64,000 bases of DNA from UBA2256 sp964531105. Lineage in GTDB: Bacteria > Spirochaetota > Spirochaetia > Treponematales > Rectinemataceae. The stretch covers positions 1 through 64,000 of the forward strand of contig CAZHFN010000009.1 in assembly GCA_964531105.1 (NCBI GenBank), written 5' to 3'. Shown here piece by piece: positions 8,493 through 16,400 of the stretch (position 1 is the stretch's first letter; each line of letters starts with the position of its first letter). The notes beneath the pieces were generated by a model. It was not told the DNA's origin. It did not search any database and was given only the letters and a program-made list of their open reading frames with translations. The translations under genes were made by a program, and so were the position numbers.

Positions 8493-8521
8493 GCTATAAT
8501 TGTTACTATCGATAGTAACAA
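8493..8521 (-). promoter_or_regulatory. promoter of the ABC importer operon with overlapping palindromic operator
   Basis: On the minus strand TTGTTA (8521-8516) and TATAGC (8498-8493) are 17 bases apart. A perfect 22-base palindrome, half-site TTGTTACTATC, occupies 8500-8521, covering the -35 and most of the spacer. A further half-site (atagtaaca) lies at 8555-8563. This geometry is that of a repressor that blocks RNA polymerase. The half-site arrangement differs from the E. coli TrpR box, so the regulator is unidentified. Confidence 0.65.
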
Positions 8522-8627
8522 ACACACTATACCTTCGCCGCCTCGTACTGGTCAATAGTAACAGGCGCAATTTTTCGCATTATTGAAAGTCAAGCAATGA
8601 CTAAAACGCCAGCACCGCCACGACTTC

Positions 8628-9128
8628 CTAGATGATCTTCGCAGCCACGAGGACAATATCCTCCCTGGGCACGTCGGCATGAGGCGGTCTTCGTCCAGTA
8701 GACACTTTGGCCATGGCATCCACCACCTCCATTCCTTTTGTCACCTGAGCGAATACGCAGTAGCCTGCCCCCGGTCCGGGACCCCGGTAATCCAGGCTGG
8801 TATTGTTCACAAAATTGATAAAAAACTGACTCGTAGCGCTGTCCGGATTGGGAGTACGGGCCATGGAAAGAGTGCCCCGGCTGTTGGCAGGACCCTTGGC
8901 CGCTTCGTTTACAATAGGGGCTCGGGTTGTTTTCTGCTCCATGCCAGGCACAAAACCTCCGCCCTGGGCTACGAAGCCGGGAATTACCCTGTGGAATATA
9001 GTGCCGTCATAAAAGCCTGATTTTACATACTCAAGAAAATTGGCAGCCGTAACCGGAGTCTTTTCTTCGAAAACCTCCAGTTCGATCTCACCCAGGCTGG
9101 TAATGAATAAAACTTTGGAATTGGCCAT
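8628..9128 (-). CDS. cyclophilin-type peptidyl-prolyl cis-trans isomerase
   Basis: 166 residues, a complete single-domain cyclophilin. Active-site segments are FHRVIPGFVAQGG (catalytic Arg), MARTPNPDSATSQFFIN and the GYCVFAQVTKGMEVVDAM strand. No signal peptide is evident from the chosen start, so it is probably cytosolic. ATG 9128 follows AGGGAGGA; upstream in-frame starts add residues without similarity. It is transcribed away from the GarR-type dehydrogenase gene. Confidence 0.93.
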   Translation of the reverse strand: MANSKVLFITSLGEIELEVFEEKTPVTAANFLEYVKSGFYDGTIFHRVIPGFVAQGGGFVPGMEQKTTRAPIVNEAAKGPANSRGTLSMARTPNPDSATSQFFINFVNNTSLDYRGPGPGAGYCVFAQVTKGMEVVDAMAKVSTGRRPPHADVPREDIVLVAAKII

Positions 9129-9269
9129 GAATCCTCCCTTGGAGGGGAGAGTATAGCACTCCGTCGAAGTTTCGTCCCGGGACCCCGCACTGCGAGAATT
9201 ATTAACAGGTTGCACATTCCATCCTTAGAAGCTAGAGTGAAGCTGTAAACTACTGTAAAGGAAGTTGCG

Positions 9270-10154
9270 ATGTCATTCGAAAAGAAAACCATAGGATTTA
9301 TCGGCCTGGGGGTCATGGGCTCGTCCATGGCCGGGCACCTTCTGGCAGCCGGCCACAAGTTGTTTATCTATACCCGCAGCCCGCACAAGGCCAAAAGCTT
9401 GCTCGAAAAAGGAGCTTTTTGGGCCGAAGGTCCCGCAAGCCTGGCTCCTCGCTGCGATGTAATCATCACCATGGTGGGCCTTCCTTCGGATGTGGAAGAA
9501 GTCTACTTTGGTTCAGGAGGGCTTCTAGCCCAAGCCCGCAAAGGCACACTGCTCATAGACATGACCACTTCCAGCCCCGATTTGGCGGTACGCATAGCTA
9601 AAGCCGCGGCCGAAAAGGGGTTTTTAGCCCTGGATGCCCCGGTTTCCGGCGGTGACAGCGGGGCAAGGAATGCCAGCCTGACCATCATGGTAGGCGGCGA
9701 CGAGAAAGCCTTTGCCGAAGCCCGGGCCATTTTCGAGATCATGGGAAAGACAGTCGTCCGGCAGGGCGGCCCTGGAGCCGGGCAGCACACCAAGGCAGCC
9801 AACCAGATCTGTGTAGCCGCCAACCTCATCGGGGTTGTGGAGTCATTCCAGTACGCAGCCGCCGCAGGCCTCGATCCGAAAAAAGTCCTTCTCTCCATAG
9901 CCGGCGGCTCGGCGGCGAGCTGGCAGCTCAGCGGCAACGGCCCACGCATGCTAGACGGCGACTTTAACCCGGGTTTCTATGCCAAGCACTTTCTCAAGGA
10001 CCTGCGTATAGCCCTCGATTCATCCCGAAACCTGAAGCTCAAGCTACCCATGGTGGAACTGGCGGAACAGCTCTTTGCGAAAGTCCAGGCCAAAGGCTTA
10101 GGTGAGCGCGGAACCCAGATACTCTACGACTTTTATCGGCGCGGACTTGTCTGA
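9270..10154 (+). CDS. NAD(P)-dependent beta-hydroxyacid dehydrogenase (GarR/MmsB-like)
   Basis: 294 residues. The N-terminal Rossmann motif is GFIGLGVMGSSMAGHL, the substrate-binding signature is DAPVSGGDSGA, and the catalytic lysine lies in GQHTKAANQ. The all-helical C-terminal half carries GSAASWQL and FNPGFYAKHFLKDLRIA. The family reduces tartronate semialdehyde or oxidises 3-hydroxyisobutyrate and related acids; the substrate is not decided by sequence. AAGGAAG precedes ATG 9270. Its end overlaps the possible starts of the DUF2804 gene, suggesting cotranscription. Confidence 0.88.
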   Translation: MSFEKKTIGFIGLGVMGSSMAGHLLAAGHKLFIYTRSPHKAKSLLEKGAFWAEGPASLAPRCDVIITMVGLPSDVEEVYFGSGGLLAQARKGTLLIDMTTSSPDLAVRIAKAAAEKGFLALDAPVSGGDSGARNASLTIMVGGDEKAFAEARAIFEIMGKTVVRQGGPGAGQHTKAANQICVAANLIGVVESFQYAAAAGLDPKKVLLSIAGGSAASWQLSGNGPRMLDGDFNPGFYAKHFLKDLRIALDSSRNLKLKLPMVELAEQLFAKVQAKGLGERGTQILYDFYRRGLV

Positions 10155-11211
10155 GCCCCTGCACTGCGGGCTCCCGAAAGGGAATGCGCCCGAAGCCCTC
10201 TGCCAGGATGGTTCCCCAGTCCTGGGTTCCTGGGAGGGAATACCGGGCAAAGCCAATCTCATAGATATTCATAGACCCTACCACTATCCGATTCCCCGTT
10301 TCCTGCGGAATATGAGAATCAAGGAATGGCAGGCTATCCAGGCCGGAGACGAGCGCATCTTCGTATTTGTCGTACTCTATAATGCTAAGTATATCAGCAT
10401 GGCTTCGGTGGATATTTGGGACCGGGTGGAAAAACGGAGCTATGGATTTCGCCGCAACTTCGCAGGACAGCGTTTTTTCCTGCCTCCTTCGCTCTGCAAG
10501 GCCGAAACCAGCTGCAAGGCGGGCTCAACCGAACTCTCCATAACTACTGACCTTGAAGCCGGTACCCTTAGCTTGCGGGCTTCCGACAGCTCCTTGCGAA
10601 ACGGTAATCTCCCTTTCTCCTTGGATCTCAGTTTTGATATGGGGCACAGCGCCTCTCCCTTTTCGGTATGTTTACCGCTGGGAATGAACCGCGTCATGTA
10701 TTCCTCGAAGATCTTCATGCCCTGCGAGGGAAGGCTGACATTAGACGGGGAAGAGCGCGGGCTCGATTCCGCGAGAGCTCTGGGCATTCTGGACGACCAT
10801 AAGGGCTATTATCCTTACCGTCTTCACTACGATTGGGTAACGGGATTTGGACTGGAACCCTCGGGCAGGCGTATCGGCTTTAACCTCACGGACAACCAGG
10901 TAAAGGATCAAGCCCGGTACAATGAAAACCGTCTCTGGATAGGAAGCGCCATCCATCCCCTGCCCCCGATTCGCATAACCCGCCCCTATGGGCGCGACGA
11001 ACCCTGGATTATCCAGGATACCGAAGGCATGGTCGACCTGATCTTCCATCCCGAGGTGTCCCACGACATGAACATGAAGCTGGGCGTTGCCGAGATTGAC
11101 TATGCCGGGCCTTTCGGCCGATTCGAGGGGAGCCTTAAGAGTTCGTCGGGGGAGCGCATCAACGCATCCCAGCTGTACGGAATGGGCGAGGATAAAAACC
11201 TGCGGCTTTAG
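10147..11211 (+). CDS. DUF2804 family protein
   Basis: About 354 residues matching DUF2804 proteins, which are large, predicted beta-rich proteins of unknown function found in bacteria and lower eukaryotes. Recognisable features are the N-terminal SEPLHCG and LPK segment, KEWQAIQ, and HYDWVTGFGLEPSG-like and GFNLTDNQVKDQARYNENR segments in the second half. The start is uncertain: TTG 10147 gives a few residues before the conserved SEPL and overlaps the dehydrogenase by 8 bases, while GTG 10102 would add 15 residues. Neither has a clear ribosome binding site, which fits translational coupling. I do not know its function. Confidence 0.75.
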   Translation: MSEPLHCGLPKGNAPEALCQDGSPVLGSWEGIPGKANLIDIHRPYHYPIPRFLRNMRIKEWQAIQAGDERIFVFVVLYNAKYISMASVDIWDRVEKRSYGFRRNFAGQRFFLPPSLCKAETSCKAGSTELSITTDLEAGTLSLRASDSSLRNGNLPFSLDLSFDMGHSASPFSVCLPLGMNRVMYSSKIFMPCEGRLTLDGEERGLDSARALGILDDHKGYYPYRLHYDWVTGFGLEPSGRRIGFNLTDNQVKDQARYNENRLWIGSAIHPLPPIRITRPYGRDEPWIIQDTEGMVDLIFHPEVSHDMNMKLGVAEIDYAGPFGRFEGSLKSSSGERINASQLYGMGEDKNLRL

Positions 11212-11219
11212 GTGAATCC

Positions 11220-11269
11220 GCCGGCTGGCCGCCAGCGTCCTCGCCCCTCAATGGCGGCGGCCAGCCGGC
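11220..11269. terminator. long GC-rich hairpin between convergent genes
   Basis: An 11-base stem (GCCGGCTGGCC with its complement, extended by GCCA/TGGC with a small bulge) lies between the convergent DUF2804 and thyX genes. There is no T-run on either side, so it may be a hairpin barrier or repeat element rather than a classical terminator. Confidence 0.45.
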
Positions 11270-11286
11270 CGCCTACACACCGCCTG

Positions 11287-12177
11287 TCAAATCTGCTTGC
11301 CGCTCTTCAGCTTTTCCTCAAAGCGCTCTAGGGCCTTGCCCTTGAGCGGGGAACTGTCCTGGACCGATACGGCAGCCAGGCCGCCAGCCTGGCTGCCGGC
11401 TCCCGCGCCAACGCTGGCCAGGCGCCGCTTGAGCTCCGCCATCTCGGCGCCGTTGAACCGCACCCCATGGAGAATATTCCGCTCGAAACTTTCGGTAGCC
11501 GCCGGGGCCACGGCCCTGGTTATATCCAGCATAGTCTGTGCGTAAAGCCTGATTTCTTTCTGGGCATGGGGATCGAGGCGGAGCGAGAGAAACCTGAAGA
11601 GATTATGCAGATCTATTTGCCAGTACCACTCGGTGTAGAGGGAGAGGGGTAAATTGATCCTGGCCAATTCCCTGGCCAGGCCATCCTCCACCAGCATGGA
11701 ATAGTCTCTGTAAGCCGCCTGCTGCCCCGCGGCTAAAAGAGTGCGCACTTCTTCGGCCCGGGAATGCTCCATGGGTTCCTCGGCCCTTCCCTGCTTGTTG
11801 TCCTCGCTCTGGGCGGCGACATCGGCGTCCGCGGGCAGGTAGAACTCGTCCTTCATAATGGAGTAACGGCCGGAGATTTCGTTTACCCTGGCCGTTCTGT
11901 GGCGTATCCACTGGCGGGCAACGAATATGGGCAGCTTTATATGGAAGCTTAAGGCCACCTGCTCGAAGGGGGAGGTATGCTCGTGGCGCATCAGGTAGTC
12001 GATAAGCCCCGCGTCTTCCCTGTAGCTTTTTGTGCCTTCGCCATAGGATACCCGGGCCGCCTGCACAATGCGCGCGTCGCCTCCCAGATAATCCACCAAA
12101 CGCACAAAACCCTTGTCCAGAACCTTGAATTCCTTGTCTAAAATCGCCTCGGCCTCAGGGACGACACAGTGGGCCAT
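11287..12177 (-). CDS. thyX: FAD-dependent thymidylate synthase ThyX
   Basis: 296 residues. It makes dTMP from dUMP using methylenetetrahydrofolate and FAD/NADPH. The ThyX signature RHRxxSxNExSxR appears as RHRTARVNEISGRY, with Ala in place of the usual first Ser/Thr position. It is preceded by LMRHEHTSPFEQ and followed by PLSLYTEWYWQIDLHNLFRFL-type residues that bind dUMP. A charged insertion around residues 125-150 and a C-terminal tail of about 40 residues are extra. ATG 12177 is chosen over TTG 12183 because AGGAG lies 6 bases upstream. It directly follows the PHP gene. Confidence 0.94.
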   Translation of the reverse strand: MAHCVVPEAEAILDKEFKVLDKGFVRLVDYLGGDARIVQAARVSYGEGTKSYREDAGLIDYLMRHEHTSPFEQVALSFHIKLPIFVARQWIRHRTARVNEISGRYSIMKDEFYLPADADVAAQSEDNKQGRAEEPMEHSRAEEVRTLLAAGQQAAYRDYSMLVEDGLARELARINLPLSLYTEWYWQIDLHNLFRFLSLRLDPHAQKEIRLYAQTMLDITRAVAPAATESFERNILHGVRFNGAEMAELKRRLASVGAGAGSQAGGLAAVSVQDSSPLKGKALERFEEKLKSGKQI

Positions 12178-12179
12178 AC

Positions 12180-13130
12180 TCAACTCCTCTTATGGTGTTC
12201 TTCCCCGGGCAGCGCAGGCCCGGAGGATGGAAATCCGGTAAAATCCCCGGAGAACTTGTCTATAGTATACTTGTCCGTATCGGGACCGTGGCAGTCCGAG
12301 CCATAGCTAAGAAAAAAGCCTAAAGGCTCGGCCAGCCGGCGAACCAAATCGTTGATAGCCTTGGTCTTCCTGTTTCCCGAATACCAGTACATTTCCACCC
12401 CGTCCACGCCCCGGTTTCTGAAAAATTGAAACAGGGCCTTTACACCTTCGCTGCTGTGCTCCATCTCCTCCGGATCATCGTTCCACAAATGGCCGATGTG
12501 GGGAATGACGACAAAGCCCCTGTCAGCGTGGACCGCTTGAAGACATTTAGTGGTATCGGGCTTGGAAAGTTTGTACTTGGGAAAGCGCCCCGGCCTCATC
12601 CATTCCTTCTTGAATAATTTGTAGCTCATGTAGGCCGGCAGAAGCTTGCGCGATCTCAAGTAGAGAAAAAGATCCACCTTGCTCCAGGAGAGGACTTTGA
12701 GATCCTCTTCCCTTTTAAGGCTGTCATTCTCCCTTCGTTCACCTATCATGTCCTCCAGGCTGAGATCGTCTCGTTTGAAAAAGGTCCTAGCCCAGTAAAG
12801 ATAATACTCGATTCTTTTTCTGCGCTCCCCCAGCACCCCTTCAAGCATCCGCCCCGTAGCCGTACATTCAGCCACGGTTCTGCCGGGGAAATAGGCCAGA
12901 AGTTCACTCTTGTAGGACACTTCGGGCTCGGTTACATCTATTTCGCAAGCAGTGACGCTCGCAATGCCTAATTTCGCGCACTCGGCAGCAAAACGCTCGC
13001 TGCCACCCATGGTATCGTGGTCGGTGAGGGCTACCATCCCCAACCCCAGATGGGCGGCTCCCCTGGCGATATCCTCGGGCCAGAGGCTGCCATCGGAAAA
13101 CCTCGAATGGAGGTGAAGGTTGGTGTTCAT
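12180..13130 (-). CDS. PHP-domain metal-dependent hydrolase
   Basis: 316 residues. The PHP metal site is visible as NLHLHSRFSDG at the N-terminus, VALTDHDTMGG, the ACEIDV segment, VVIPHIGH and the C-terminal YGSDCHGP, giving the full set of histidines and aspartates for a two- or three-metal phosphoesterase. Relatives include nucleoside 3',5'-bisphosphatase/RNase AM (TrpH/YciV type), but a large insertion around residues 95-190 (charged, KRDDLSLEDMIGERREN) is atypical and weakens the assignment. A TATACT lies 10 bases before the ATG with no Shine-Dalgarno. It is coupled to thyX (2-base gap). Confidence 0.82.
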   Translation of the reverse strand: MNTNLHLHSRFSDGSLWPEDIARGAAHLGLGMVALTDHDTMGGSERFAAECAKLGIASVTACEIDVTEPEVSYKSELLAYFPGRTVAECTATGRMLEGVLGERRKRIEYYLYWARTFFKRDDLSLEDMIGERRENDSLKREEDLKVLSWSKVDLFLYLRSRKLLPAYMSYKLFKKEWMRPGRFPKYKLSKPDTTKCLQAVHADRGFVVIPHIGHLWNDDPEEMEHSSEGVKALFQFFRNRGVDGVEMYWYSGNRKTKAINDLVRRLAEPLGFFLSYGSDCHGPDTDKYTIDKFSGDFTGFPSSGPALPGEEHHKRS

Positions 13131-13288
13131 GGTTTCGGCTAGTATACCGGTCCCATCTCACCCTGTCCAGAAACCGCATTGCCTCATAAGTAATCATCCT
13201 GAAAATGAAGTCATGCCTCAAAAGTAAATAGTCCTGAACGTCCCATGTTGCCTCCACCGCCAGAGACTTTCATGCTATAAAGGTACCG

Positions 13289-14191
13289 ATGGCCCAAGAG
13301 GATATTCTGTTCGAACTCACCGATATCGCCCTGGAGCGGGTAGTCTTTGCCATGGAAGACCAGCGAAGGACCAACTATATCGATCTGCGCACCGGGGACC
13401 TGGTGCCTAAACCTTCAGGCGAGCTTCCGGAATGGATAGCCCCTCCCCCAGCCTGGACCCCCGCCGACGGATTCAGCCTCATGGAAGGCTTCTGTGCCAA
13501 GCTGCATCAGCTGGAACTGAAGCTTGCCCTCCGAAAAACCCTCTCCCACGGCAAGGGAGTATTCAAGGCTTTCAGGCAGGTCCTGGCCGAACATCCCCAA
13601 GAAGAAGCCCTTTTCAAGGAGTATAAATACACCCTGCTCAGGCGGCACGTGGAAGCCTGGATGGATGAGATGCGGGAGTCCTTGGGAATGGCCAGGCTAG
13701 GCGGCGAACCCGAGGAGTTCCAGGATCTTCTGGATGAGGAATTCTGTATCGAGGTACAGCCTCTATCCACGCTTTCTTTCAACCTGGAGGAGTTCATCCA
13801 GAAATCCCTCGACGAAGCTACGGCGTGGCTCCCCCCCCAGCCCCTCGCCCTGGAGCGCCAGGAACTTCAGGTGTTTCTCAAGGAAAACAGGGGTTCACTC
13901 CACGTCCACTACATCCCCGAAGCCGAGGGCCGTCCGATAGCTCTCGCCGGCTTCGCACCTCTGCGGCTCGAAACCGAGTATTTGGGATGCATCCGTTTTT
14001 TATATGTTTTGCCCGAATTCCGGGAGCTGGACCTGGGCTTGCGCCTCGTCGAGAGCATAGTGACTCATTGCCGAAGCAAGGGCATCCAACACTGCATCAT
14101 CAGATCCGCGCTGATGGATCCCAGGCTCGCCCAGGGCTTGGAATCCCTTGGATTGAAAGCGACAAGTGTTCAGTATCTAGCAAGTTTTTAA
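13289..14191 (+). CDS. UPF0158-like domain fused to a GNAT acetyltransferase domain
   Basis: 300 residues. Residues 1-135 resemble UPF0158 proteins: a short strand with YIDLRTGDLV, then FCAKL, the GKGVFKAFRQVLAEHP core and LFKEYKYTLLRRHVEAWM. Residues about 185-300 look like a GNAT fold with HVHYIPEAEG, a CIRFLYVLPEFRELDLGLRLVE acetyl-CoA segment in which the usual RxxGxG is altered, and a C-terminal ALMDPRLAQGLESLGLK. The combined role is unknown. TATAAA lies 7 bases before the ATG and there is no Shine-Dalgarno. It converges with the alkyltransferase-like gene. Confidence 0.6.
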   Translation: MAQEDILFELTDIALERVVFAMEDQRRTNYIDLRTGDLVPKPSGELPEWIAPPPAWTPADGFSLMEGFCAKLHQLELKLALRKTLSHGKGVFKAFRQVLAEHPQEEALFKEYKYTLLRRHVEAWMDEMRESLGMARLGGEPEEFQDLLDEEFCIEVQPLSTLSFNLEEFIQKSLDEATAWLPPQPLALERQELQVFLKENRGSLHVHYIPEAEGRPIALAGFAPLRLETEYLGCIRFLYVLPEFRELDLGLRLVESIVTHCRSKGIQHCIIRSALMDPRLAQGLESLGLKATSVQYLASF

Positions 14192-14222
14192 GCCCACTGC
14201 GACACTCAGGCCCAGAGGCTGT

Positions 14223-14552
14223 TCACTCCGCGACTCCGCAATTCCCGTCCAAGCCATACAGATTCATATCCACGGCACCCGAAGACAGAAACTCCACACC
14301 TTCGGCCGCGAGCAGTTCGCGCTGAAGCCCCTCCCCCTCTCGTAGTCCTATGCTGCCGTCTTTTTTCACAACCCTCCACCAGGGGAGCTTATGCGTTTTG
14401 GACATGGAGTGGAGCACTCTCGCTACGCGGCGGGCATCTGCCCCAGCCCTCGGGCAGCCGGCCATAAGGGCGACCTGACCATAGGAAAGCACCCGGCCTG
14501 TCGGTATGGAGCGGATTATCTCGACTATCATCATCGTGGTTTCGGTGGGCAT
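14223..14552 (-). CDS. alkyltransferase-like (ATL) protein
   Basis: 109 residues of the MGMT C-terminal DNA-binding fold: IPTGRVLSYGQVALMAG (helix-turn-helix), ARRVARVLHS (Arg finger region) and, in place of the methyl-accepting PCHR cysteine motif, PWWRVV. ATL proteins lack the cysteine, bind O6-alkylguanine and hand the lesion to nucleotide excision repair. Here both positions after Pro are Trp, whereas PWHR is the common ATL form. The start is uncertain: ATG 14552 versus TTG 14567, neither with a clear ribosome binding site; a later ATG pair (MMIVE) is also possible. Confidence 0.85.
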   Translation of the reverse strand: MPTETTMMIVEIIRSIPTGRVLSYGQVALMAGCPRAGADARRVARVLHSMSKTHKLPWWRVVKKDGSIGLREGEGLQRELLAAEGVEFLSSGAVDMNLYGLDGNCGVAE

Positions 14553-14645
14553 GTAAGCAGGATACAACAGCCGAATGGACGCATCCAGTGCGAAACTATG
14601 CTATAGTCAGCCTTGTAGGGCCTCGGACAGGAAGGCTGCCGGTAC

Positions 14646-14670
14646 TTTACATTTTTACGTTTTTTGTAAA
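14646..14670. promoter_or_regulatory. imperfect palindrome upstream of the fab operon
   Basis: TTTACA at 14646 and TGTAAA ending at 14670 are inverted arms in a T-rich stretch, 57 bases before fabD. TTTACA may also serve as a -35, but I see no good -10 at 17 bases. Possible operator for fatty-acid synthesis control; the regulator is unknown. Confidence 0.3.
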
Positions 14671-14726
14671 CCATATCTGCCTAGCCCCATCGCCCATTCT
14701 GCGCGGGCATAGAGGAGGAAACTGCC

Positions 14727-15647
14727 GTGAAAACCTGTTTTCTGTTTCCGGGCCAAGGAGCCCAGTATCCGGGCATGGCAAAGGATATCTACGACACAAG
14801 CCAGGAAGCCCGCCGACTTTTTGCCCTCGCCTCCGACGCCTGCCACATCGACATGAAAAAACTCCTCTTTGAAAGCGACGAAGCCACATTGAAGGAGACA
14901 AAAAATACCCAGATCGCCATGGTGCTGGCCGAACTGGCGGCCAGCCTCTGCGCGAAGGAGCACGGCGTCATACCCTCCGGCTTCGCCGGTTTTTCTGTAG
15001 GCGAATGGCCGGCCTTGGCCGAAGCCCAGGTTATTTCCTACTCGGATATGTTCCGCCTGGTTTCAGAAAGAGGCAGGCTTATGGACGAGGCTGGGAAGGC
15101 ATCGGGCGGTTCTTCCATGAGCGCCGTGCTCTTTCTCTCTCCCGAGCGAATAGAAGCGGTACTGACCGAGTCCAGGCTGAAGCAAGTGTGGGTTGCCAAT
15201 TACAACAGCCCCGTACAGTGCGTCATATCGGGATCCGAGACCGAACTGGGTCTGGCCGAAGAAAAGCTCAAAGCAGCCGGCGCCAAGCGGGTTATACGCC
15301 TCAAGGTCTCGGGCGCCTTCCATTCGCCCATCATGGCGCCGGCGGCCCAAGCCTTCGCCGAATCGGTTGCGGCGGTAAGTTTCCACAATCCCGCCGCGGC
15401 CCTTTTCTCCAACGTCACCGGTGCCCTGGTGACCACCGGCGAAGAAGCTAAAAAACTAGCCGTAGCCCAGATCACCAGCCCCGTGCGCTGGATCGATGAA
15501 GAGCGCTCCATCGCTGAAGCCGGATTCGAACGCTGCGTCGAGACAGGCCCGGGCACGGTTCTGGCGGGGCTCTGGAAGGCATCGGGCTCAACTATTCCCT
15601 GCCTGGCAGGCGGCACGTTGAACGACATATCCTCCATGTCGCTCTAA
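14727..15647 (+). CDS. fabD: malonyl-CoA:ACP transacylase
   Basis: 306 residues. It loads malonate on acyl carrier protein for fatty-acid elongation. The N-terminal LFPGQGAQYPGM oxyanion-hole motif, the nucleophile motif GFSVGEW (Ser in place within GxSxG, with Phe where His is usual), and GAFHSPIM carrying the catalytic His are all present, as is SNVTG near the C-terminus. The GTG start at 14727 follows AGGAGGA. It is first in a fabD-fabG-fabF-glgX run. Confidence 0.94.
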   Translation: MKTCFLFPGQGAQYPGMAKDIYDTSQEARRLFALASDACHIDMKKLLFESDEATLKETKNTQIAMVLAELAASLCAKEHGVIPSGFAGFSVGEWPALAEAQVISYSDMFRLVSERGRLMDEAGKASGGSSMSAVLFLSPERIEAVLTESRLKQVWVANYNSPVQCVISGSETELGLAEEKLKAAGAKRVIRLKVSGAFHSPIMAPAAQAFAESVAAVSFHNPAAALFSNVTGALVTTGEEAKKLAVAQITSPVRWIDEERSIAEAGFERCVETGPGTVLAGLWKASGSTIPCLAGGTLNDISSMSL

Positions 15648-15666
15648 GCGACAATAAGGAAGTACT

Positions 15667-16398
15667 ATGGATTTATTGCTGAAAGACAAGGTTGCGGTAA
15701 TCACGGGAGCCAGCAGAGGTATTGGCGCCGCCATAGCCGATAAATTCCAGGCCGAGGGAGCCAAGGTCTTCAGGCTTTCCCGCACACCTCCCCAAGATAC
15801 CAATGCTTCTGAAAAGACCGCTTCGCCCTGGATCGCCTGCGATGTCGCCAACGAAACCTCGGTGGAATCGGCTTTAGGCTCTATTCTGGCTTCAGAAGGC
15901 AAGATCGACATTTTAGTGAACAACGCGGGAATAACCAGAGATGGGCTTATCATGCGCATGAAGACCGAAGACTGGGATCTCGTGCAGGATACCAACTTAC
16001 GAAGCGCCTTTTTTCTCTCCAGGGCTGTGGTGCGCCATATGCTCAAGCGCAGGGAAGGCTGCATCCTCAACATCTCCAGCGTGGTGGGCATCATGGGCAA
16101 CGGGGGTCAGACCAACTACTCGGCATCCAAGGCCGGTCTTATAGGTTTCACCAAAAGCCTGGCCAGGGAACTAGCCCCCCGGGGCGTACGGGTCAATGCC
16201 CTCGCGCCAGGCTTTATTCGTACTTCCATGACTGATACAATTCCAGAGGAATTCAAGCAGAAACTCCTGGAATCCATACCCCTGGGCAGGGTAGGCGAGG
16301 CCGATGACACGGCGAATGCAGCGCTGTTTCTTTGTTCTCCCCTGGCCTCCTATCTGACCGGCGTCGTACTCCAGGTAGACGGTGGAATGGGGATGTGA
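15667..16398 (+). CDS. fabG: 3-oxoacyl-ACP reductase
   Basis: 243-residue short-chain dehydrogenase. The cofactor motif TGASRGIG, the NNAG segment, the catalytic Ser in NISSVVG and the YSASK Tyr-Lys pair are all in order, as is PGFIRTSMTD. NADPH-dependent reduction of 3-oxoacyl-ACP is the expected activity, supported by its place between fabD and fabF. It starts 19 bases after fabD with AAGGAAG before the ATG. The usual acpP gene between fabG and fabF is absent. Confidence 0.95.
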   Translation: MDLLLKDKVAVITGASRGIGAAIADKFQAEGAKVFRLSRTPPQDTNASEKTASPWIACDVANETSVESALGSILASEGKIDILVNNAGITRDGLIMRMKTEDWDLVQDTNLRSAFFLSRAVVRHMLKRREGCILNISSVVGIMGNGGQTNYSASKAGLIGFTKSLARELAPRGVRVNALAPGFIRTSMTDTIPEEFKQKLLESIPLGRVGEADDTANAALFLCSPLASYLTGVVLQVDGGMGM

Positions 16399-16400
16399 CT

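Noticed and set aside
8493..8521. TrpR box in front of the ABC importer
   Set aside because: The half-sites are spaced 2 bases closer than in the E. coli TrpR operator and the flanks differ, so calling it TrpR would be over-reading.
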